From an uncultured Bacilli bacterium (lineage in GTDB: Bacteria; Bacillota_I; Bacilli_A; RF39; UBA660), in assembly GCA_947588795.1 (NCBI GenBank), contig CANPZJ010000010.1:1-15317 (forward strand): DNA of 15,317 nucleotides, in the 5' to 3' direction. Under the pieces are notes generated by a model. That model was not told where the DNA came from. It did no database searches and worked only from the letters and a program-made list of their open reading frames with translations. Of this stretch, positions 7,471 through 14,137 are shown one piece after another. Position 1 is the stretch's first letter; each line of letters opens with the position of its first letter. The translations under genes were made by a program, and so were the position numbers.

Positions 7471-8219
7471 TATCTAACCTCCATACTATCATTATAATCT
7501 TCTTTATTTGATTTGACAAGAAAACTTATATATAATCTTCCATATTCATTAATATATAAAGAATAATTACTTAGACTATTAACAGTTTCATCAACATTTA
7601 TGCCAACTTCATCTATTTTCTTTTGATCAGAATTTAAATATTCTTTTATACTTTCTTTAATTTTTTCTAAATTAGTATTATATTTATTTAATATTTCAGT
7701 TTCTTCTAATAACTTACCAGTAGTTGTATCAAAAACATAACTTTTAGTATTTGTAAATGTTAATAAATCAAAACAAGAATAATTATAATCTTTAATAACT
7801 AAACTAACATATTTATCAAATTCATAGTTTTCATAAGTACGGTAAGTTAAAGCATATAAATTATCATTATTATAATTAATTATTTCACTAGGAAGTTCTG
7901 TCTGATCAGATATATATTTAACATTATTTTTATATCTTAAATTTTCTTCTTTTAGTGAATTTGTTAACGTTTCTTGTCCTTTTATATTAATTACGACATT
8001 CATATATTCAAGTTCAGCTGCTTCACTAATAGTTTCATTATCAGTATAATAAATATAATCTTTTTTATCATCTATTTTATAATTTGTTATCTCTTCTTTA
8101 ACTTCTTCCTTTTTATCGCTTAAAATATATTTAGTAAAGAAAAAACCTCCAATTGCTAAAAATAAAACAATTAGAATAAAGATAATAAAACCAAATTTAC
8201 CTTTAAAATTTTCTTCCAT
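7470..8219 (-). CDS. Membrane-anchored RsiV/PdaC-like extracytoplasmic protein (DUF4163/DUF3298 type)
   Basis: The 249-residue protein has a short charged N-terminus, one transmembrane helix (about 9-33, N-terminus inside) and an extracytoplasmic region of about 215 residues. The region around DKYVSLVIKDYNYSC (135-149), then SYVFDTTTGKLLEETEIL (160-177) and the C-terminal strand pattern NYSLYINEYGRLYISF (218-233), resembles the DUF3298 half of proteins such as the anti-sigma factor RsiV, which binds lysozyme, and the peptidoglycan deacetylase PdaC. The residues before it (about 65-125) could be a diverged DUF4163 part. No anti-sigma domain fits in the 8-residue cytoplasmic end, and no deacetylase domain is present, so it is the bare sensor or binding domain. 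It overlaps its neighbours by TAATG at both ends. The family call is moderate; the function is unknown. Confidence 0.7.
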   Translation of the reverse strand: MEENFKGKFGFIIFILIVLFLAIGGFFFTKYILSDKKEEVKEEITNYKIDDKKDYIYYTDNETISEAAELEYMNVVINIKGQETLTNSLKEENLRYKNNVKYISDQTELPSEIINYNNDNLYALTYRTYENYEFDKYVSLVIKDYNYSCFDLLTFTNTKSYVFDTTTGKLLEETEILNKYNTNLEKIKESIKEYLNSDQKKIDEVGINVDETVNSLSNYSLYINEYGRLYISFLVKSNKEDYNDSMEVR

Positions 8220-8833
8220 TATTTATCACCTTTTAAATACTCTTCTAATGCTACTTTAAAACTTGATTTTAAACTCGCAATTTGATTTTCATTATAATAT
8301 TCATCTGGGGTAACTGGTCCTTTTATTAAAGTAGCATCATCAAAATAAGCAATAATAGTGCCATTTTTGACGATAACAACAGTTGGAGCTTGAATATTTT
8401 TTTCATTTTCATCATTAACTGGTATATACATTTCTAATTCATTTACAATTGTTTCATAAGTGCCATTAGATTCATCACGATCTTTTTTAAAATCATAATA
8501 ATATATTTTATCTAAACCTACTTCTTTTCCAACTTCATTTAATATACTAGCATATTTATTAGACCATTTATTAGAAGGAAATGCTAGAAAAATAACGCCA
8601 CTTCTTCCTTTTAAAATATTTAGTACATCAGTGGCATCACTAAAAACAAATAAATTATCTTTATCTACTAAATTATAAATAGTACTAAATTTAGTTGCTT
8701 CGGTATCTTTTTCTTTTTTAAAATCTATTTCTCCTACGACAACAAATAAAGAAAGTAAGGCAATAAATAATAATATATATATAACCATTTGCGTTTTATT
8801 TTTAAATAATTTTTTCTTATTAGTTTTTTTCAT
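8219..8833 (-). CDS. Membrane-anchored thioredoxin-fold protein lacking the CxxC motif
   Basis: The 204-residue protein has a lysine-rich N-terminus (KKTNKKKLFKNK), one transmembrane helix (about 15-33) and an extracytoplasmic domain. That domain follows the thioredoxin plan: a strand GVIFLAFPS (79-87), the active-site helix start at WSNKY (90-94), a helix to about residue 105, the strand KIYYYDF, and the cis-proline strand APTVVIVKNGTIIAYF (149-164). In redox-active thioredoxins the W is followed by C-x-x-C; here both cysteines are replaced, by Ser91 and Tyr94, so disulfide exchange is not possible by the standard mechanism. The role may be structural or chaperone-like. The ATG has AGGAG 7 bases upstream. 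It is the first gene of the unit leading to frr, with its own promoter. The fold assignment rests on pattern only. Confidence 0.72.
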   Translation of the reverse strand: MKKTNKKKLFKNKTQMVIYILLFIALLSLFVVVGEIDFKKEKDTEATKFSTIYNLVDKDNLFVFSDATDVLNILKGRSGVIFLAFPSNKWSNKYASILNEVGKEVGLDKIYYYDFKKDRDESNGTYETIVNELEMYIPVNDENEKNIQAPTVVIVKNGTIIAYFDDATLIKGPVTPDEYYNENQIASLKSSFKVALEEYLKGDK

Positions 8834-8851
8834 GCTAATTCTCCTACAATG

Positions 8852-8880
8852 ATTATAACAAAAAAATTAATATTATTTAA
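8852..8880 (-). promoter_or_regulatory. Probable promoter of the thioredoxin-like/RsiV-like/frr unit
   Basis: On the minus strand a perfect TATAAT (8852-8857) is preceded by TGT (8858-8860), an extended -10. A weak -35 TTAAAT (8875-8880, 3 of 6) lies 17 bases upstream. The ribosome site AGGAG of the first gene follows about 8 bases after the -10, giving a short leader. No second promoter of this quality is obvious before frr. Confidence 0.6.
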
Positions 8881-8911
8881 GTATTAAGATATTATTTATG
8901 TTAAATTTTTG

Positions 8912-8940
8912 TATAATAAAACTTACCACAAGGGTAAGTT
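8912..8940 (-). terminator. Rho-independent terminator of topA
   Basis: On the minus strand AACTTACC / GGTAAGTT (8933-8940 and 8920-8927) forms an 8-bp stem with a 5-base loop, followed by TTATTATAC. The topA stop codon (8939-8941) is partly inside the first arm, so a ribosome ending translation could interfere with the hairpin. Confidence 0.85.
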
Positions 8941-10966
8941 AATTATCACAATGTTCACAAACAACATTATTATTTTTATTTACAAGTAAATTACCACATT
9001 TAGGACAAACATCACCAGTTGGTTTATACCAGGTCGCATAATCACATTTAGGGTATCCTGAACAACCATAGAATATTTTGCCTCTTTTAGTCCTTCTTGA
9101 CACAATATCTTTATGGCATTTAGGGCATTCAGCTATTTTTTCTGAAACACTCTCTTCTCTTTTCTCTTTTTTAATATACTTACATTTTGGATAGTTAGAG
9201 CAGGCCACAAATTCACCAAATTTGCCTTTACGAATAACTAAATCTCCACCACATTCAGGACATATCTCACCCGTTGATACTGGAGCTTTCTTTTCCATAT
9301 TTTTAAGAGCATCATCCATAATAGGCGCAAACTTATCATAAAATTCATGTAATACTTTAATATTATCTTTTTTAGCTTCCGCAATATCATCTAAATCAGA
9401 TTCCATTGAAGCTGTATATTTAACATTAATAATATCACTAAAATATTCTTGTAATTTATCAGTTGTTTCCATACCCATTTCGGTTGGCACAAATTTCTTT
9501 TCTTCTACTTTAACATAGTCATGATCTTTTAAAGTACTAATAATAGTAGCATAAGTAGAAGGACGACCAATACCTAAACTTTCTAATTCTTTAATTAAGC
9601 TAGCTTCCGTATATCTTGAAGCTGGTTTTGTAAAGTGTTGATATTTATTTATACTACTCGCTACGACAACATTACTTTTATAATCTTTAAAATTAGGAAG
9701 TATTTTATCTTCACTATCTTCATATTCAGAATATACTTTTAAATACCCATCAAAAGTTAAGACTGAACCAGTTGTTTTAAATAAATAATCATTATTTAAA
9801 AATGTAACAGTTGTTGCTTTAACTTTGGCATCAGCCATAATAGATGCTAGAGCTCTAGTATAAATCAATTTATATAATTTATATTCATCAGTACTTAAAT
9901 AAGCTTTAATACTTTCTGGCGTTCTTAAAATACTAGTAGGTCTAATACCTTCATGGGCATCTTGCATATTAGCGTTCTTTTTACCTACTTTCGCATAACC
10001 AACATATTCATCGCCATAAGTTTTTTTGATATAGGCTTTTGTTGAAGAAATAAATTCATCAGAAAGACGAACACTATCAGTACGCATATAAGTAATAAGA
10101 CCTACAGTCTCATTTTGTAAATCGACACCTTCATATAACTTTTGCGCTATTTTCATTGTTTTAGAAGCCGCAAAATTAAGCCTATTTGAGGCCATTTGTT
10201 GTAATGTTGATGTTTTAAATACTTCTCTAGCTGCTTTCTTTTTATCTTTTTCTTCAATATCTTTAATCGTAAATGAATTAGATAACTTAGATAATATTTC
10301 ATCTGCTTCTAACTCACTATTTATTTCAATATCTTTATTTTTGTATTTAACCAGTTCAGCTGTATAATCTTTAAAATCAGCTTCAATTGTCCAATATTCT
10401 TTTGGCACAAATGCGAGTATTTCTCTTTCACGATCAACTATTAATTTTAAAGCAACTGATTGAACACGACCAGCACTTTTACCACCAGTTTTATATTGCA
10501 TTAATTTACTTAAACGAAAGCCAATAATCCTATCTAATATCCTTCTAGTTTCAGCTCCCTTAACTAAATCCATATCAATTTTAGCATGTTCTTTAATACT
10601 TTTTAAAACTGTATCTTTAGTTATTTCTCTAAAAGTTACACGGTCATATTTTTCTTCTGGTATACCTAACTCTTCTTTTAAATGCCATGAAATAATTTCT
10701 CCTTCACGGTCAGGGTCGGTTGCAAGATAAATATGATCAGCACTTTCTACTAATTTTTTTAATTCTTTAACATCTTTATTTTTACCTTTAATTACTACAT
10801 AATTTGGTTTAAAGTCATTATCAATATCAACACCTAAACCATATTTACCGGTTGTGGCTAAATCTCTAATATGACCTTTTGAGGATACTACTTTATAATC
10901 GCCAGCTAAATATTTTTCAATTGTTTTACTTTTAGCAGGTGATTCTACTATAACGACATTTTTCAA
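8939..10966 (-). CDS. topA: DNA topoisomerase I (type IA)
   Basis: TopA relaxes negative supercoils behind RNA polymerase and limits R-loops. The 675-residue protein has a TOPRIM domain at the N-terminus (VIVESPAKS with E8; LATDPDREGE at 81-90 supplying the metal-binding acidic residues D84, D86, E88), the RILDRIIGFRLS segment (142-153), GRVQSVALKLIVDRE (166-180) and the catalytic tyrosine Y293 in ITYMRTDS. Three four-cysteine zinc ribbons follow: C569/C572/C589/C595, C614/C617/C635/C641 and C654/C657/C670/C673, which bind single-stranded DNA. The start codon is TTG, chosen because it gives the exact family N-terminus (KNVVIVESPAKS) and has GGGAG 7 bases upstream. It is transcribed alone from a near-consensus promoter. 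In Bacillus topA usually lies near rnhB and dprA; here it is about 3 kb from rnhB. Confidence 0.97.
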   Translation of the reverse strand: MKNVVIVESPAKSKTIEKYLAGDYKVVSSKGHIRDLATTGKYGLGVDIDNDFKPNYVVIKGKNKDVKELKKLVESADHIYLATDPDREGEIISWHLKEELGIPEEKYDRVTFREITKDTVLKSIKEHAKIDMDLVKGAETRRILDRIIGFRLSKLMQYKTGGKSAGRVQSVALKLIVDREREILAFVPKEYWTIEADFKDYTAELVKYKNKDIEINSELEADEILSKLSNSFTIKDIEEKDKKKAAREVFKTSTLQQMASNRLNFAASKTMKIAQKLYEGVDLQNETVGLITYMRTDSVRLSDEFISSTKAYIKKTYGDEYVGYAKVGKKNANMQDAHEGIRPTSILRTPESIKAYLSTDEYKLYKLIYTRALASIMADAKVKATTVTFLNNDYLFKTTGSVLTFDGYLKVYSEYEDSEDKILPNFKDYKSNVVVASSINKYQHFTKPASRYTEASLIKELESLGIGRPSTYATIISTLKDHDYVKVEEKKFVPTEMGMETTDKLQEYFSDIINVKYTASMESDLDDIAEAKKDNIKVLHEFYDKFAPIMDDALKNMEKKAPVSTGEICPECGGDLVIRKGKFGEFVACSNYPKCKYIKKEKREESVSEKIAECPKCHKDIVSRRTKRGKIFYGCSGYPKCDYATWYKPTGDVCPKCGNLLVNKNNNVVCEHCDN

Positions 10967-10989
10967 AATATCACTCCCATCATTTATAC

Positions 10990-11018
10990 TTTATACAATG
11001 AATTTTATTTCTTGTCAA
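10990..11018 (-). promoter_or_regulatory. topA promoter
   Basis: On the minus strand the -35 is a perfect TTGACA (11013-11018), the spacer is exactly 17 bases and the -10 is TATAAA (10990-10995, 5 of 6). This is the best promoter in the window. The leader would be about 15-20 bases, ending in the GGGAG ribosome site before the TTG start. Confidence 0.85.
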
Positions 11019-11050
11019 TTAAAATAATTTAAATTACACTAAATTTTCAT

Positions 11051-11078
11051 AAAAAAGAAGATACTTTACAATATCTTC
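11051..11078 (-). terminator. Rho-independent terminator after the small beta-rich protein gene
   Basis: On the minus strand GAAGATA / TATCTTC (11072-11078 and 11057-11063) makes a 7-bp stem with an 8-base loop, followed directly by six T. It sits 12 bases after the stop of the 102-residue frame and upstream of the topA promoter. An intact terminator suggests that the gene before it was once, or is still, expressed. Confidence 0.85.
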
Positions 11079-11089
11079 AATTATTTACT

Positions 11090-11398
11090 TTATTCAATAA
11101 CATATACCATATTATTAATACTAAATATATTATCATCTGTAATTGTTCCTTTTTCTTCTTTTTGAGCATCTTTGGGCAAAACTCTCCAAGAACCATCAAC
11201 ATCTTGATATTTATTTAAAGTAATTGTTAAAGTTGTTCCACTAATTGTATAGCTTCCTATATATTCAGTACATCCTGAATCTTTTTCACAGGTAGAAGAT
11301 TTAACAGACATATCACTATTTAATGTTATCTCATTTATATATGATGCTCCACCATTGTTCATATTATCCTTCTGAACTTTGTTGACATGCCCAGCCAT
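11090..11398 (-). CDS. Small beta-rich protein, probably 5'-truncated remnant of a secreted lipoprotein-like gene
   Basis: The frame encodes 102 residues with alternating polar and hydrophobic strands: YINEITLNSDMSVKSS, then IGSYTISGTTLTITLNKYQD (about 47-66) and GTITDDNIFSINNMVYVIE at the end, which is the usual C-terminus of such proteins. Two cysteines (C37, C43) lie close together in STCEKDSGC. This style is common in small secreted or lipoprotein antigen-like proteins of gut Bacillota, but those begin with a signal peptide, which is absent here. The annotated ATG at 11398 has no ribosome site, and an in-frame TAG lies 9 codons before it (11423-11425), so no signal peptide can be encoded upstream. 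An alternative ATG at 11362 follows AGAAGGA at short spacing and would give 90 residues. I infer loss of the 5' end where the plus-strand XRE locus begins. Function unknown. Confidence 0.5.
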   Translation of the reverse strand: MAGHVNKVQKDNMNNGGASYINEITLNSDMSVKSSTCEKDSGCTEYIGSYTISGTTLTITLNKYQDVDGSWRVLPKDAQKEEKGTITDDNIFSINNMVYVIE

Positions 11399-11412
11399 TA
11401 ACAGTCGTGCAA

Positions 11413-11441
11413 TAGACTTATTCTATAGAATTGTATAAAAT
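11413..11441 (+). promoter_or_regulatory. Probable promoter of the XRE-type regulator gene
   Basis: The -35 is TAGACT (11413-11418, 4 of 6), the spacer 17 bases and the -10 TAAAAT (11436-11441, 5 of 6). Transcription would begin around 11448, just before the GGAGA ribosome site (11454-11458) that lies 7 bases from the ATG. Confidence 0.55.
11420..11431. promoter_or_regulatory. Perfect 12-bp palindrome in the promoter spacer, candidate operator
   Basis: ATTCTATAGAAT is its own reverse complement and lies wholly between the -35 and -10 of the XRE gene, the classic position for a repressor operator. Autoregulation by the adjacent XRE protein is inferred, not shown. Short AT-rich palindromes do arise by chance in DNA of this composition. 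Confidence 0.45.
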
Positions 11442-11465
11442 AATAGTTGTATTGGAGATATAGAT

Positions 11466-11747
11466 ATGAGAACAAATAGCAAGAAAATACTAGCAATGAA
11501 TTTGAAATATTATAGAGAAAAATATGACCTTTCTCAGGAAAATTTTGCTGAAAAAGTTGGAAGTAACTTAGTTTATATAAATCAACTAGAAAATAGCAAA
11601 AGAAAACCAACTATTGAAATGTTAGATAAAATTGCTAACGGAATGAACAAAAATATTGATTTCAAATTAAAAATGACTAGTTCTGAACTTTTACGATATG
11701 ATCCTAGTCATAAAACTAATTTTAAAAGAATTGATGAGAGAAAATAA
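11466..11747 (+). CDS. XRE-family helix-turn-helix transcriptional regulator
   Basis: The 93-residue protein is a single HTH_3/Cro-C1 domain with a short tail. The domain covers about residues 8-65: NLKYYREKYDLSQENFAEKV forms helices 1 and 2, SNLVYINQLENSKRKPT holds the recognition helix and the conserved N-x-x-R/K-x-P-type turn, and IEMLDKIANGMN the final helices. The tail (66-93) is polar and basic with no recognisable effector domain. The ATG has GGAGA 7 bases upstream and its own promoter. It is the only plus-strand gene in the window, back to back with a truncated minus-strand gene and convergent with the LtaS-like gene. No toxin, phage gene or restriction gene is adjacent, so it is an orphan regulator here, possibly a remnant of a mobile island. 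Confidence 0.88.
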   Translation: MRTNSKKILAMNLKYYREKYDLSQENFAEKVGSNLVYINQLENSKRKPTIEMLDKIANGMNKNIDFKLKMTSSELLRYDPSHKTNFKRIDERK

Positions 11748-11784
11748 AATTCAAGTAATTTTATTAATTTCATATAGTGGCATT

Positions 11785-11813
11785 AAAAAAAGAATAAGTT
11801 ATTTTCTTATTCT
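11785..11813 (-). terminator. Rho-independent terminator of the rbgA-rnhB-ltaS unit
   Basis: On the minus strand AGAATAAG / CTTATTCT (11806-11813 and 11791-11798) forms an 8-bp stem with a 7-base loop, followed by seven T. The TAA stop of the LtaS-like gene (11807-11809) is inside the first arm. The same stem is present in transcripts of the convergent XRE gene, but there it is not followed by a T run, so it would stop that transcript poorly. Confidence 0.9.
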
Positions 11814-14137
11814 TCAGTATTGTTTGCTTCATCAGTAGTTGTTGTTTCAGTGGTTTGATTTTCCGTAGTTGGATCAGCATTTTCATCAGTTGGTGTTGTA
11901 ATACCACCTTCTGGAGTAGATACTAATTTATGTTCTTCATTATACTTATCTATTTCTTTTTCTAAGTAATTAAAGTAATTTGCTTTAATGGCTTTACTAC
12001 TCATATCAATTTTTAGACCAACTTCGGTATTGATGGCTTGAATTTCTTCTGGAGTATAAGTTGTATCACCATAATATTTTATTTTACTAGTTGATGCATT
12101 ATAATAAGCTATTTCATTTTTCCAAGAACCATCCGCAAATACAACTCTTGATTCATAATCTTCACTTAAAACATCACTACCAACATATAATCTTGGATCA
12201 TATTCTAGTCCCAATAAGTTTGCAACAGTTGGTACTAAATTAATATATGAATTATATTCTTTAAAAGTTTTAGGAGTCATTGTTGAGTTATAAATAACAA
12301 ATGGTGTTCTTTCAATTTCATATTCAGATAAATCATGATCTATCATTTCTGATACAGATGATTTTGATAAACCATATGGATAATGATCACCAGTCATAAC
12401 AATAACTGTATTATCAAGTTCACCAGCTTCTTTTAATTTATCTAACATAATGCCTAAAGCATTATCTACTACTTTTAATTTAGATAAATAACGACTTACT
12501 GATGTAGAATAACCTTGAGCTTTAAATTCATCTTTATATAAATTACCATACGTTGAATTATTAGTGTATGGTTGGTGACTAGTTACCGTAGTAAGCCATG
12601 TCATCCAAGGTTTATCACTACCATCATTTAAGACAATATCCATTGCTTTTTCAAAGAATTCTTCATCACTTGGCCATTCACCATAATATCCAGCAGTTTT
12701 AATATTTAAATCATCTGCTCCATAATATTTTTGACTACCCATATTTGGTTGATATGTTTTTCTCTTATAATACCATTGAACAAAATCATGCATACTAGTA
12801 GTATTATAACCTTTATTATTAAATAGATTAAAGATAGCTTCAAAATATTTATTATTACGATATACATTAGTAGTACAAGTATTATAAATTGAATATAAAC
12901 CAGTCATGGCACTAAATTCATTATTTCCTGTAGCACAACTATTTCTTGGCGAATAATTATTTTCCCAATGCCATCCTTCACTATACATTTTATAGAAGTT
13001 AGGGAAATTTTCTTCATCAATAATACCTTCACCAACTGATTCCATTAAGATAACGATAACATTTTTACCTTCAAACATACCTGTATATTCATTATAATCA
13101 GTTACTTTTTGCGATACAAAATAATTATTTAAACTTTTATATTTAGAATTTGTTTCTGATTCCGCAATTACTTTTAATGCTTCACTAACTTCTCTACTTA
13201 CTGGTTCATTATTTTGTGAAGCATTAGCTTTAAATTCTTCTGCTGCTACTTCTGAAGGGAATAAGAAACTTTTTAAATCTAATAATCCAAACATTGTTGT
13301 TCCAAATTGATTTACCGCCACCGTTGGTACATCAGGATTCACAAATAAACTCATATTACTTTTAATTTGCAATTCATTTTGCATAAAAGGTAGAGTTAAT
13401 GTTAAGTAATAAAGGATAACACTTATAATAAGTGTTGGAATAATTAATAAATATTTTTTATTAATTTTAATTTTTTGATATTCTTTTTTTCTTCTAGCTA
13501 TAAAACAGATAATTGCTAAAATAAATGGAACAAAAATTACATAATAAACTAATTTAAAAGAATTTAAATAATCACCAATATAATCTTTATCTGCTCCAAG
13601 TTGACTAGAAGTATGAAATGACATATAAACACCCAAGTAATTAATAAAGCCAAGTTGTAGCCATGTATAAAAAGCATAAACAAAAATAAATAATAAGACA
13701 ATAGTATTTCTTAGCCATCTTCTTTTAGTAAGACTAGCTAAAAATGTAAATACAAAAGATAACATAAAACTACTTATTAATATTCTTAAAGTTGAATAAT
13801 CAAAAATACTAAAATCGTTTAAAACTTTAAAGATTAATTCAATTAAGAATACAAATAATGTAACCCACATTACATTTTTAGCAAATGTATCATCAAAGAA
13901 ATGATGTTCTTCTTCATCTAATATTTTAGCAAATTCTTCTTGAGATTCTTTTTCTTCATTTTTTATTTCTTCTTTAATTTCTTGTTTAACTTCTTCTTCA
14001 GCAAGTTTGTCTTTTGCTTCTTTTTTTACTTTTTTAGCATTATTTTTAGTAGAAGAATTATTTTGTTTCTTAGTTGAATTAACTTCTTTAATATTTTTAT
14101 TTTCTTCTACATTATTTTTCTTTTTATTCTTTGCCAT
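11807..14137 (-). CDS. ltaS: Lipoteichoic acid synthase family protein (LtaS-like phosphoglycerol transferase)
   Basis: LtaS-type enzymes transfer glycerol phosphate from phosphatidylglycerol to the growing lipoteichoic acid chain on the outer face of the membrane. The 776-residue protein has the standard plan: five transmembrane helices (about 87-106, 117-136, 144-165, 196-214, 229-248), then an extracytoplasmic sulfatase-fold domain. The catalytic set is visible: E366 in LMESVGE, nucleophile T403 in CATGNNEF, H521 in TSHQPY, and D584-H585 in MTGDHYPYG. Two parts are unusual: a highly charged Lys/Glu-rich cytoplasmic tail of about 80 residues before the first helix, and a Thr/Glu-rich low-complexity tail after about residue 740. 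A KANAS sequence near 303-307 could be a signal peptidase site, as in staphylococcal LtaS. The start overlaps the rnhB stop (TAATG), with AAGGAGA about 10 bases upstream. A related phosphoglycerol or phosphoethanolamine transferase role is possible. Confidence 0.88.
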   Translation of the reverse strand: MAKNKKKNNVEENKNIKEVNSTKKQNNSSTKNNAKKVKKEAKDKLAEEEVKQEIKEEIKNEEKESQEEFAKILDEEEHHFFDDTFAKNVMWVTLFVFLIELIFKVLNDFSIFDYSTLRILISSFMLSFVFTFLASLTKRRWLRNTIVLLFIFVYAFYTWLQLGFINYLGVYMSFHTSSQLGADKDYIGDYLNSFKLVYYVIFVPFILAIICFIARRKKEYQKIKINKKYLLIIPTLIISVILYYLTLTLPFMQNELQIKSNMSLFVNPDVPTVAVNQFGTTMFGLLDLKSFLFPSEVAAEEFKANASQNNEPVSREVSEALKVIAESETNSKYKSLNNYFVSQKVTDYNEYTGMFEGKNVIVILMESVGEGIIDEENFPNFYKMYSEGWHWENNYSPRNSCATGNNEFSAMTGLYSIYNTCTTNVYRNNKYFEAIFNLFNNKGYNTTSMHDFVQWYYKRKTYQPNMGSQKYYGADDLNIKTAGYYGEWPSDEEFFEKAMDIVLNDGSDKPWMTWLTTVTSHQPYTNNSTYGNLYKDEFKAQGYSTSVSRYLSKLKVVDNALGIMLDKLKEAGELDNTVIVMTGDHYPYGLSKSSVSEMIDHDLSEYEIERTPFVIYNSTMTPKTFKEYNSYINLVPTVANLLGLEYDPRLYVGSDVLSEDYESRVVFADGSWKNEIAYYNASTSKIKYYGDTTYTPEEIQAINTEVGLKIDMSSKAIKANYFNYLEKEIDKYNEEHKLVSTPEGGITTPTDENADPTTENQTTETTTTDEANNTEE

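Noticed and set aside
10967..11089. A riboswitch or attenuator before topA
   Set aside because: The only hairpin belongs to the preceding gene's terminator, upstream of the topA promoter. The predicted leader is about 15-20 bases, too short for a riboswitch.
11398..11610. A 70-codon minus-strand frame opposite the XRE gene
   Set aside because: Its Tyr/Phe-rich product looks like the complement of the helix-turn-helix coding sequence, and the XRE gene has a clear domain, ribosome site and promoter.
11398..11806. A toxin-antitoxin or restriction-modification pair with the XRE gene
   Set aside because: No partner coding frame with a ribosome site and a toxin, methylase or nuclease signature is adjacent. 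The neighbouring beta-rich fragment does not resemble a toxin I know.
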